A stretch of 64,000 nucleotides of DNA from JAAFHB01 sp038236995. Its GTDB lineage: Bacteria; Bacteroidota; Bacteroidia; Bacteroidales; Prolixibacteraceae. This document shows, piece by piece, positions 35,005-42,557 of the stretch (position 1 is the stretch's first letter; each line of letters begins with the position of its first letter). Below the pieces are notes generated by a model that was not told the DNA's origin, made no database searches, and saw nothing but the letters and a program-made list of their open reading frames with translations. The position numbers and the translations under genes were made by a program. Location of the stretch: assembly GCA_038236995.1 (NCBI GenBank), contig JBBRZE010000013.1, positions 1 to 64,000 of the forward strand, written 5' to 3'.

Positions 35005-35359
35005 AATATTCAGTGTTTTTGCTTAATCTTCAGTAGTGCAAAATAAGCATTTAGTACAGACATCTCTTTGCAACAAATATATATAAATTTAAACAGATAT
35101 AATGTACTAACATTGCACATAAATATGAAAAACAATGAAATTTATTTTTCAAATTACCGATCAGACCACTTCAAAGTCATATTAACCAAACAAGCTTTGA
35201 ATATAAAGCTTTGCCATCCGACAGAATCTGATCTTCAACCTATTTATCAAAGAACGATCACATATATATTATAAACTAAACAACCATGCGTCCGAGAGAA
35301 ATATTTCTGTTAATTCAAAAAAGCAATAATTTATCGTTCAGTTTAAACATTTATACTAC
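35005..35359. other. Long untranslated stretch upstream of the sigma gene
   Basis: If copy B is the sigma promoter, the mRNA leader would be about 350 nt. No minus-strand peptide frame of note was found in it. A plus-strand frame at 35068-35274 has no recognisable features. The stretch is AT-rich. Confidence 0.4.
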
Positions 35360-35389
35360 TTAATTGGAATAGGAATGGAATTGTTACCC
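35360..35389 (-). promoter_or_regulatory. ECF-type promoter motif, copy B (sigma-factor locus)
   Basis: On the minus strand: GGGTAACAATTC, then CAATTAA at the -10 position, with 16 nt between GGTAAC and the -10 block (one mismatch to CTATTAA). About 25 bp upstream of it also resemble copy A (AAAATAAA, then GTC/GAC, then AAAA). It points toward the sigma/anti-sigma pair. Confidence 0.65.
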
Positions 35390-35598
35390 ATTTTCGACAT
35401 TTATTTTTCAAAAAAATATCACCACCCGACGAAGCAAAATAAAATCAACACGTTAGTACAAGAAGCAATTTGTTATGACGTACTATTATCGGCCGTAAAA
35501 CCGTTTAATTTTATTGAATAGATAATGATTGTGAAAAACCGATATGGAAATATGGCAAACGCTACCATTCAAAAGCGCAAAACAAAAATCAGGTAAAC

Positions 35599-35630
35599 TT
35601 TGTTGTATTAATAAAATTTGATTTTCTTTG
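35599..35630 (+). promoter_or_regulatory. trp operon promoter
   Basis: A -33 TTTG at 35599-35602, 20 bp spacer, and a -7 box TTTCTTTG at 35623-35630 (one mismatch to TAnnTTTG). This places the start site near 35637, 13 bp before the first leader ATG. Confidence 0.55.
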
Positions 35631-35649
35631 CAATATTAAAATTTTAGAG

Positions 35650-35703
35650 ATGACAACATTTAAATCAATATGGCTTTGGTGGGGCAACACTTTCCTCTGT
35701 TAG
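35650..35703 (+). CDS. trpL: trp leader peptide 1
   Basis: A 17-residue frame, MTTFKSIWLWWGNTFLC, with three Trp codons in four positions. Its Trp region (35666-35676, CAATATGGCTT) pairs perfectly with 35709-35719 (AAGCCATATTG). That second segment can instead pair with the first arm of the terminator at 35737-35767. This is the 1:2, 2:3, 3:4 architecture of ribosome-mediated attenuation: stalling at Trp codons frees segment 2 to block the terminator. Confidence 0.88.
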   Translation: MTTFKSIWLWWGNTFLC

Positions 35704-35736
35704 AGGTGAAGCCATATTGTATTTTTTAAAATACTC

Positions 35737-35767
35737 AACCGGCTTACCTTTTACAGGTAAGCCGGTT
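35737..35767 (+). terminator. trp attenuator 1
   Basis: AACCGGCTTACC, 7-nt loop, GGTAAGCCGGTT, then a T-run: a strong intrinsic terminator. The competing antiterminator pairs 35705-35713 (GGTGAAGCC) with 35741-35748 (GGCTTACC) with one bulged G. Confidence 0.9.
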
Positions 35768-35821
35768 TTTTTGTTTTTCATAGATCGCTTTTAATATTAA
35801 AAAAAACAAAATACATTAACA

Positions 35822-35884
35822 ATGAAATATTTAACTCAAAACAATTGGTCATGGCGTTGGCATACTTACTTTTTACAAACGTGA
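35822..35884 (+). CDS. trpL: trp leader peptide 2
   Basis: A second, unrelated 20-residue leader, MKYLTQNNWSWRWHTYFLQT, with Trp codons at positions 9, 11 and 13. It begins 55 bp after attenuator 1 and is followed by its own terminator at 35919-35949. Outside the Trp-rich pattern, the peptide and DNA sequence differ from leader 1, so this is not a recent duplication. Confidence 0.82.
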   Translation: MKYLTQNNWSWRWHTYFLQT

Positions 35885-35918
35885 AAGGATAACCTTCGTG
35901 TCTCCCATTTTAGGGATG

Positions 35919-35949
35919 AAACGGCTTATCGGATCACGATAAGCCGTTT
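35919..35949 (+). terminator. trp attenuator 2
   Basis: AAACGGCTTATC, 7-nt loop, GATAAGCCGTTT, then a T-run, ending 24-30 bp before trpE. A possible antiterminator pairs 35888-35894 (GATAACC) with 35923-35930 (GGCTTATC) with one bulge. A clear 1:2 pairing was not found by eye. Confidence 0.85.
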
Positions 35950-35978
35950 TTTTATGAATTTCAAAATACAACCAAAAT

Positions 35979-37388
35979 ATGAAACAGTACAATTTTAAAA
36001 CCAGCGTTCGCGAAATCTTAGCCGATACAGTCACTCCAGTAAGTGTTTACCTCAAAATGCGTGACATTTTCCCAAATGCCCTCCTCCTCGAAAGTTCCGA
36101 TCATCACAGTCTCGAGAACAGTTATTCGTTTATCTGTCTCAAACCCGAAGCTTCGATTGAAGTAGAGCAATTCCGAACCACTAAAAAATACCCTGACGGA
36201 CAAATGGAAACCGGAGAAATCACCAAAAGCGGGCAACTTGCCGATGAAATGGAAGCGTTTTTTGCATGCTTCAAGTCCGAGAGTAATATACCCGCGCTTC
36301 CAGCCAACGGATTTTTCGGTTATGTCAGTTACGATGGCGTTCAGTATTTCGAAACAATCAAGTTTAATAATCCGGTCCAGCCCGCTTATGCCATTCCCGA
36401 GGTTCACTATGCTTTCTATCATTATATTATCGCCATCAATCATTACCAGAACCGTATCCAGTTAATTGAGAATCTCTTCGAAGGTGAAAAATCATCGTTG
36501 AAAACAATTGAAGATTTACTGACCAGCCGCAATTTTGCCACATTTTCATTCGACACCGTTGACGGTGAAAGCTCCAATATTAATGATGAAGAGTTTAAAC
36601 AGATGGTTACTAAAGGAAAAAAACATTGCTTCAGAGGAGATGTTTTTCAAATTGTTCTTTCGAGGCAATACGCGCAGCAATTTTTGGGTGATGATTTTAA
36701 TGTATACCGAGCCCTTCGTTCCATCAACCCCTCTCCTTATCTTTTTTATTTTGATTACGGAAATTACAAAATTTTCGGATCATCGCCTGAGGCACAACTT
36801 CAGATCAATCAGCGCAAAGTTTCTATCAACCCTATTGCCGGGACCTTTCGTAGAACCGGAAACGACGAACAGGATCGTTTGCTTGCAGAAAAGCTTTCGA
36901 ATGACCCCAAAGAGAACGCAGAGCATGTGATGCTGGTTGATCTTGCCCGCAATGACCTGAGCCGAAATGCAACAAATGTGGAGGTCGAACTTTTCCGCGA
37001 AGTGCAGTTTTATTCGCATGTAATTCACCTTGTTTCGAAAGTTACCGGAATACTTCCAGAAGGATCAAATCCTGTTCGCGTCATGGGCGATTCTTTTCCG
37101 GCAGGAACACTTTCAGGGGCACCTAAATTTAAAGCAATGGAACTCATTGATCAATATGAGAATCAGAATCGTGGTTATTATGGCGGATGTATCGGTTTTA
37201 TAGGTTTTGACAACCGTTTCAACCATGCCATTATGATTCGTTCTTTCCTTAGTAAAAACAATACACTTTTCTACCAGGCTGGCGCAGGAATCGTTGCAGC
37301 CTCCGACGAAGAAAGTGAATTACAGGAAGTAGGAAATAAATTGGCAGCATTGAAATCAGCTATTATTATGGCGAAAGAAATCAAATAG
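35979..37388 (+). CDS. trpE: Anthranilate synthase component I
   Basis: A 469-residue chorismate-utilising enzyme making anthranilate with ammonia from TrpG. The conserved C-terminal half includes FQIVLSRQY, GSSPEAQL, PIAGTFRRTGNDEQD, LVDLARNDLSR and FPAGTLSGAPKFKAMELI. It starts at ATG 35979, just after attenuator 2, and is the first gene of trpEGDCFBA. TrpG follows after 30 bp, supporting TrpE rather than PabB or MenF. Confidence 0.96.
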   Translation: MKQYNFKTSVREILADTVTPVSVYLKMRDIFPNALLLESSDHHSLENSYSFICLKPEASIEVEQFRTTKKYPDGQMETGEITKSGQLADEMEAFFACFKSESNIPALPANGFFGYVSYDGVQYFETIKFNNPVQPAYAIPEVHYAFYHYIIAINHYQNRIQLIENLFEGEKSSLKTIEDLLTSRNFATFSFDTVDGESSNINDEEFKQMVTKGKKHCFRGDVFQIVLSRQYAQQFLGDDFNVYRALRSINPSPYLFYFDYGNYKIFGSSPEAQLQINQRKVSINPIAGTFRRTGNDEQDRLLAEKLSNDPKENAEHVMLVDLARNDLSRNATNVEVELFREVQFYSHVIHLVSKVTGILPEGSNPVRVMGDSFPAGTLSGAPKFKAMELIDQYENQNRGYYGGCIGFIGFDNRFNHAIMIRSFLSKNNTLFYQAGAGIVAASDEESELQEVGNKLAALKSAIIMAKEIK

Positions 37389-37418
37389 TGATCAAATAAG
37401 ACATTTAAAAAAATTCAA

Positions 37419-37985
37419 ATGAAAATATTAGTAATCGACAATTACGACTCGTTCACCTATAACCTGGTTCATGCTTTGAAGAAGTTTGAAGGGGTTACCG
37501 TTGAAGTCATACGAAATGATGAAGTAGCAGAAGGAGTGCCAGATGTATATGACAAAATCGTTTTCTCGCCCGGACCCGGACTACCCGAAGAAGCTGGCTC
37601 AATGCTTTCAATTATCAAAGAATATTCAGGAAAAAAACCGATGTTGGGGGTTTGTTTGGGACATCAGGCGATTGGCGAATCGTTTGGTGGAACTTTGCAA
37701 AACATGAACGATGTCCTTCATGGTATTGCCACTCCGATATCCGTGGTGGCCAAGTCGTATCTTTTCAATGATATGCCCGAAACATTTGATGCCGGCCGAT
37801 ATCATTCGTGGATTGTTGAAAAAGAAACCCTTCCATCTGTTCTTGAAATTACAAGTATCGACAAAGAAGGGCGGATCATGTCATTACAACACCGGGTATT
37901 TGATATTCAAGGGGTCCAGTTTCACCCGGAATCAATACTAACGCCTATTGGGGAAAAAATCCTTGAAAACTGGGTCAGACATTAA
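37419..37985 (+). CDS. trpG: Anthranilate synthase component II (glutamine amidotransferase)
   Basis: A 188-residue class I glutamine amidotransferase supplying ammonia to TrpE. Nucleophile Cys79 is in GVCLGHQAIGE, the His-Glu pair in VQFHPES, and the PGPG motif at 51-54. It lies between trpE and trpD in one operon. Confidence 0.95.
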   Translation: MKILVIDNYDSFTYNLVHALKKFEGVTVEVIRNDEVAEGVPDVYDKIVFSPGPGLPEEAGSMLSIIKEYSGKKPMLGVCLGHQAIGESFGGTLQNMNDVLHGIATPISVVAKSYLFNDMPETFDAGRYHSWIVEKETLPSVLEITSIDKEGRIMSLQHRVFDIQGVQFHPESILTPIGEKILENWVRH

Positions 37986-38035
37986 AGGCCCGTATCACCT
38001 TTAAAAAAAATTCAACATACTTCAAAAACTTCAAT

Positions 38036-39028
38036 ATGAGAGATATACTAAATTACCTTTTCGAACACAAAAGGTTATCGATACAGGAAGCGGAAGATAT
38101 TCTGCTCGAAATTGCCGGAGGTAAACACTCCGATTCAGAGATTGCCGCTTTTATTACTGTCTTCAATATGCGCTCCATTAGCATTGACGAGCTCGCCGGA
38201 TTTCGGAATGCGCTTCTGAAAACTTCAATTCCTATTGATTTATCGGCATTTAATACGATCGATCTGTGCGGAACGGGTGGCGATGGAAAAGATACTTTCA
38301 ATATCTCAACCTTATCAGCATTCGTTGTTGCCGGAGCAGGGGCAGTTGTTGCCAAACACGGCAATTATGCAGCCTCATCTGGCTGCGGTTCGTCAAATGT
38401 GATGGAACATCTCGGCTATAAATTCTCGAATGATCACGACCGGTTACGGAATGAGCTGGCAGACTGCGGGATCACCTTTCTCCACGCTCCGCTTTTCAAC
38501 CCCGCAATGAAAAACGTAGGTCCAGTACGTCGCGCATTACGACTAAAAACCTTTTTTAATATGCTCGGGCCAATGGTGAATCCCGGTAGGCCACAAAATC
38601 AGATTGTCGGGGTTTTCAGTCTCGAACTGGCCCGGATGTATAACTATCTATATCAAAAGAGTAACATCAATTATTGTATTATACACAGTCTGGATGGTTA
38701 CGACGAGATTTCTCTTACGGGCGATTTTAAGGTCCTAACCAACAAAACTGACCGGATACATTCACCATCTAATCTTGAAATGCCGCTGTTGAAAGCCGAA
38801 GAATTGGCCGGATCGGGTGATGTACCCGGTACAGCTGATATTTTCGTGAATGTATTGAATGGAAAAGGGACAACCGCACAAAACTCGGTAGTCATCGCGA
38901 ATGCTGCAATGGCACTTTCAACCTATTTCCCGGAGAAGGGAATCGAAGCGTGCCTCGAAGATGCCAAATCCTCCTTACTTGGAGGGAAAGCCTTGAAAGT
39001 TTTTACGAAATTAATCTCAATGCAATGA
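38036..39028 (+). CDS. trpD: Anthranilate phosphoribosyltransferase
   Basis: A 330-residue enzyme joining anthranilate to PRPP. The PRPP-binding GTGGDGKDTFNIST is at residues 79-92, with KHGNYAASSGCGSSNVME after it and the typical PVRRALRLKTFFNMLGPMVNP. The stop overlaps the trpC start by 4 bp (39025-39028). Confidence 0.95.
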   Translation: MRDILNYLFEHKRLSIQEAEDILLEIAGGKHSDSEIAAFITVFNMRSISIDELAGFRNALLKTSIPIDLSAFNTIDLCGTGGDGKDTFNISTLSAFVVAGAGAVVAKHGNYAASSGCGSSNVMEHLGYKFSNDHDRLRNELADCGITFLHAPLFNPAMKNVGPVRRALRLKTFFNMLGPMVNPGRPQNQIVGVFSLELARMYNYLYQKSNINYCIIHSLDGYDEISLTGDFKVLTNKTDRIHSPSNLEMPLLKAEELAGSGDVPGTADIFVNVLNGKGTTAQNSVVIANAAMALSTYFPEKGIEACLEDAKSSLLGGKALKVFTKLISMQ

Positions 39029-39816
39029 GCACGATATTAGATGAAATTGTAGCGAACCGCAAAGAAGAGGTTTCGAAGCAGAAGTTGAAAATTCCGCTGG
39101 CAGAAATAAAATCAAAAATAAATTTTAGCATTGTATGTAATTCACTTTCTGCAAGACTAAAGAATCATGGAGCAAGTGGCATTATCGCGGAATTCAAAAG
39201 AAGATCGCCATCAAAAGGGGTGATCAACGATCAGGTTCAACCTGAAATAGTCACAAAAGGATATGCAGAAGCAGGCTCATCAGGGTTATCTGTTCTTACA
39301 GATGGGAAATATTTTGGTGGAAGTACAGCCGATTTTACGGCTGCAAGGAATGCCAATCCGTTCACCCCTCTTCTCCGAAAGGACTTTATGGTTGACGAAT
39401 ACCAGCTTTATGAATCAAGGCTACTCAATGCTGACGTAATTTTACTGATTGCAGCGGTTCTGGGAAAAGCAGAAATCTCCCGTTTTACCACAATTGCACA
39501 TGAACTGGGAATGGAGGTATTACTTGAACTTCATGACGAAAGCGAGATTGATAAAATTGATACCGAAATAGATATGATCGGCATCAACAACCGGAATCTC
39601 AAGGATTTTAAAGTTGACATGCATCGCTCTCTAAAATTGCTTGACCAACTTCCGGCCAGAGCTGTAAAAATATCGGAAAGTGGTTTAAGCGATCCTGAAA
39701 CTATTGATTTTTTGCGAAAACGAGGCTTTCATGGTTTCCTGATGGGAGAGAGTTTTATGAAATCAGAAAATCCTGCGACTGCCTGCCTTGATTTTATTTC
39801 AAGATTAAAATATTAA
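39025..39816 (+). CDS. trpC: Indole-3-glycerol-phosphate synthase
   Basis: A 263-residue TIM barrel. The real start is the ATG at 39025 (MSTILDEIVANRKEEV), overlapping trpD by 4 bp; an in-frame ATG at 38950 inside trpD is rejected. Motifs: IIAEFKRRSPSKG, SGLSVLTDGKYFGGS, LLRKDFMVDEYQLYE, IGINNRNLKDF and VKISESGLSD. It acts after TrpF in the pathway. Confidence 0.96.
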   Translation: MSTILDEIVANRKEEVSKQKLKIPLAEIKSKINFSIVCNSLSARLKNHGASGIIAEFKRRSPSKGVINDQVQPEIVTKGYAEAGSSGLSVLTDGKYFGGSTADFTAARNANPFTPLLRKDFMVDEYQLYESRLLNADVILLIAAVLGKAEISRFTTIAHELGMEVLLELHDESEIDKIDTEIDMIGINNRNLKDFKVDMHRSLKLLDQLPARAVKISESGLSDPETIDFLRKRGFHGFLMGESFMKSENPATACLDFISRLKY

Positions 39817-39835
39817 CATTCAATATTAAGTTGAT

Positions 39836-40459
39836 ATGAAAATAAAAGTTTGCGGAATGCGTAACCAGTCAAACATTGAGGAGCTGGTTAAATTAAAGCC
39901 CGACTACATTGGCTTTATCTTTTATCCAAAATCGAAACGGTACATCGGAGAGAAAATTCCGGATGAGATTCAATCATTGATACCGGTTTATATTCAGAAA
40001 GTCGGGGTATTTGTTGATGAGCCATTTAATAACCTGCTTGAAAAATTTAAAAGCAATAAACTTGACATGATTCAACTTCATGGAAGTGAATTACCCGATT
40101 ATTGCGAAAGGCTTAGAAAACTTGATATTCCTGTAATTAAAGTATTTAGTATTGATGCAGAATTCGATTTTGAGACCGTTAAGCCATACAATCCCTTTTG
40201 CGATTTTTATCTTTTCGATACGGCAAGCGAACTTCGTGGCGGTTCAGGGTTAAAGTTTGACTGGAAGAAATTGGATCAGTATAAGGATGAGAAACCATTT
40301 TTTCTAAGTGGAGGAATCCATTCTTCTGACGTCGAAAACATCAAAGACATTACTCACAATGAATTGTACGCTATTGATGTTAACAGTGGATTTGAAATTG
40401 AACCGGGTGTAAAAGATATTCCAAAATTAAAATCATTCATCGAGGAATTAAGGAAGTGA
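39836..40459 (+). CDS. trpF: Phosphoribosylanthranilate isomerase
   Basis: A 207-residue TIM barrel catalysing the Amadori step between TrpD and TrpC. The catalytic Cys is in KVCGMR and an Asp in LFDTA; phosphate-binding FLSGGI and AIDVNSGFEIEPGVKD close the barrel. It is a separate gene here, not fused to trpC. Confidence 0.95.
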   Translation: MKIKVCGMRNQSNIEELVKLKPDYIGFIFYPKSKRYIGEKIPDEIQSLIPVYIQKVGVFVDEPFNNLLEKFKSNKLDMIQLHGSELPDYCERLRKLDIPVIKVFSIDAEFDFETVKPYNPFCDFYLFDTASELRGGSGLKFDWKKLDQYKDEKPFFLSGGIHSSDVENIKDITHNELYAIDVNSGFEIEPGVKDIPKLKSFIEELRK

Positions 40460-40495
40460 AAACAAAGAGAACATAATTTATAAAACCACAATAAA

Positions 40496-41707
40496 ATGAG
40501 CTTTCAATCAAATGATAAAGGATACTACGGTACATTCGGGGGCGCCTATATTCCTGAAATGATGTTTCCGAACATTCATCAATTACAAAATTGCTACCTT
40601 GATATCATCGAAAGCGAAGAATTCAAGCAAGAGTTCAAGCAACTGCTTCGTGACTATGCTGGAAGACCATCGCCACTCTATTATTCCGATCGCTTGTCAG
40701 ATCATTACAATGCGAAGATTTACCTTAAAAGAGAAGACCTGAACCACACAGGTTCACACAAAATCAACAATACAATTGGACAGATATTGCTGGCAAAACG
40801 GTTGGGCAAAACCCGGATAATTGCCGAAACGGGCGCAGGCCAGCATGGTGTTGCCACTGCTACAGTTTGTGCCAGAGCTGGACTTGAGTGCATCGTGTAT
40901 ATGGGAGCATTGGATGTTGCACGTCAAGCACCCAACGTAGAAAAAATGAAAATGTTGGGAGCCGAAGTGAGACCTGTTCATAGCGGAAATAAAACATTGA
41001 AAGACGCCACAAATGAAGCTATCCGCGACTGGATCAATAATCCTGTTGATACACACTATATTTTAGGATCGGTTGTCGGACCACACCCCTATCCCGATAT
41101 GGTGGCCAGGTTTCAATCGGTCATCAGTGAAGAGATCAGGATTCAGCTTTTGGAAAAGACCGGTAAAGAAACACCCGACTATGTAATCGCCTGTGTAGGA
41201 GGCGGAAGCAATGCTGCAGGTGCTTTCTATCATTTTCTGGATGATCCTTCTGTAAACCTGATTGCTGTTGAGGCAGCAGGAAAAGGAGTTGATTCCGGTG
41301 AATCGGCAGCTACCACGCATCTCGGACGCCCAGGTGTTCTTCATGGAAGCAAAAGTCTATTAATGCAAACGCCGGATGGTCAAATCGTAGAACCTTACTC
41401 ACTTTCAGCCGGACTTGATTATCCCGGAATCGGGCCGATGCATGCGAACCTGTTTGTTACAAAAAGAGCCCAATTTCTAAGCGCCACTGACGATGAAGCG
41501 CTTCAGGCTGCTTTATACCTTACCCAAAAAGAAGGAATCATCCCGGCACTCGAATCTGCACACGCCTTGGCAGCCCTCGAAATGATTGATTTTAAGCCAG
41601 ATGATGTCGTGGTTGTAAATGTCTCCGGACGTGGTGATAAAGACATGGAGGCATATCTAAATTATTATCAATCGATTAAACAACTTTCAAAGAACCATCC
41701 ATCATGA
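40496..41707 (+). CDS. trpB: Tryptophan synthase beta chain
   Basis: A 403-residue PLP enzyme condensing indole with serine. The cofactor lysine is Lys89 in HTGSHKINN, with AETGAGQHGVATA, the phosphate cradle CVGGGSNAAG and GYYGTFGGAYIPE at the start. It is the standard TrpB1 type. The stop overlaps the trpA ATG by 4 bp. Confidence 0.97.
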   Translation: MSFQSNDKGYYGTFGGAYIPEMMFPNIHQLQNCYLDIIESEEFKQEFKQLLRDYAGRPSPLYYSDRLSDHYNAKIYLKREDLNHTGSHKINNTIGQILLAKRLGKTRIIAETGAGQHGVATATVCARAGLECIVYMGALDVARQAPNVEKMKMLGAEVRPVHSGNKTLKDATNEAIRDWINNPVDTHYILGSVVGPHPYPDMVARFQSVISEEIRIQLLEKTGKETPDYVIACVGGGSNAAGAFYHFLDDPSVNLIAVEAAGKGVDSGESAATTHLGRPGVLHGSKSLLMQTPDGQIVEPYSLSAGLDYPGIGPMHANLFVTKRAQFLSATDDEALQAALYLTQKEGIIPALESAHALAALEMIDFKPDDVVVVNVSGRGDKDMEAYLNYYQSIKQLSKNHPS

Positions 41708-42477
41708 AAAATAGATTAACAGCACTCTTCGAAAAGAAAGATGAAAAAATTCTTTCAATATATTTTACTGCCGGATACCCCGAATTGAATGATACACTAA
41801 AAATTATCAGCCAACTTGAAAAAAGCGGAGCGGACCTGGTTGAAATCGGAATGCCGTTCTCGGATCCTGTTGCAGATGGTCCGGTGATTCAGCAAAGCTC
41901 CGAAACAGCCCTGAAAAATGGGATGACGATCCATTTATTGTTCGAGCAATTGAAAGATATTCGGAGAAGTGTTTCAATTCCATTAATACTAATGGGGTAT
42001 CTCAACCCGGTAATGCAGTATGGGATTGATGATTTTTGTAAAAAATGCAAGGAAATTGGTATTGACGGAACCATTATCCCCGATCTTCCGCTTGAAATTT
42101 ATGAAACAGAATACAAAGAGATCTTCGAAAAGAATTCACTAAGCAATATTTTCCTGATGACTCCTCAAACTTCCGATGAAAGAATCAGAAAAATTGATGA
42201 ACTTTCTACCGGATTTATTTACATGGTATCCTCTTCGTCCACAACTGGTGTCAAAGGAGCCGTCAACGAAGAACAAGTATCCTATTTCGAAAGAATCCGT
42301 GCGATGAATCTCGGCTCGAAACGACTCATTGGATTTGGCATTTCAGACAAAGCTTCCTTTGAGAAATCTGCTAATTATGCAAACGGGGCTATCATTGGAA
42401 GTGCATTTATCAAAGCGCTGGAAGGAAAAGAAACAATCGAAACCAAGGTGAGGGAGTTCATGCAAAGGTTTTATTAA
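41704..42477 (+). CDS. trpA: Tryptophan synthase alpha chain
   Basis: A 257-residue TIM barrel releasing indole from indole-3-glycerol phosphate. Catalytic Glu47 and Asp58 are in LVEIGMPFSDPVADGP; phosphate-loop residues are in GFGISDK and GAIIGSAFIK. It is the last gene of the operon; no terminator is evident before the next promoter at 42532. Confidence 0.96.
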   Translation: MKNRLTALFEKKDEKILSIYFTAGYPELNDTLKIISQLEKSGADLVEIGMPFSDPVADGPVIQQSSETALKNGMTIHLLFEQLKDIRRSVSIPLILMGYLNPVMQYGIDDFCKKCKEIGIDGTIIPDLPLEIYETEYKEIFEKNSLSNIFLMTPQTSDERIRKIDELSTGFIYMVSSSSTTGVKGAVNEEQVSYFERIRAMNLGSKRLIGFGISDKASFEKSANYANGAIIGSAFIKALEGKETIETKVREFMQRFY

Positions 42478-42531
42478 ATATAGGACTAAATAAGAATTAT
42501 GCGTTCAATGAGGTAGTTTTATAAATAAAGT

Positions 42532-42539
42532 TAAATTTG
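42532..42539 (+). promoter_or_regulatory. -7 box of the S46 peptidase gene
   Basis: TAAATTTG, an exact TAnnTTTG match, 19 bp before the ATG at 42558, implying a very short leader. It supports the 42558 start over the upstream TTG at 42537, which would overlap this box. Confidence 0.55.
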
Positions 42540-42557
42540 CGGCAAAAATTTAAATTA

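Noticed and set aside
35068..35274. Plus-strand 68-codon frame upstream of the sigma gene, considered as a third precursor
   Set aside because: No double-glycine site, no similarity to the two precursors and no promoter motif in its direction.
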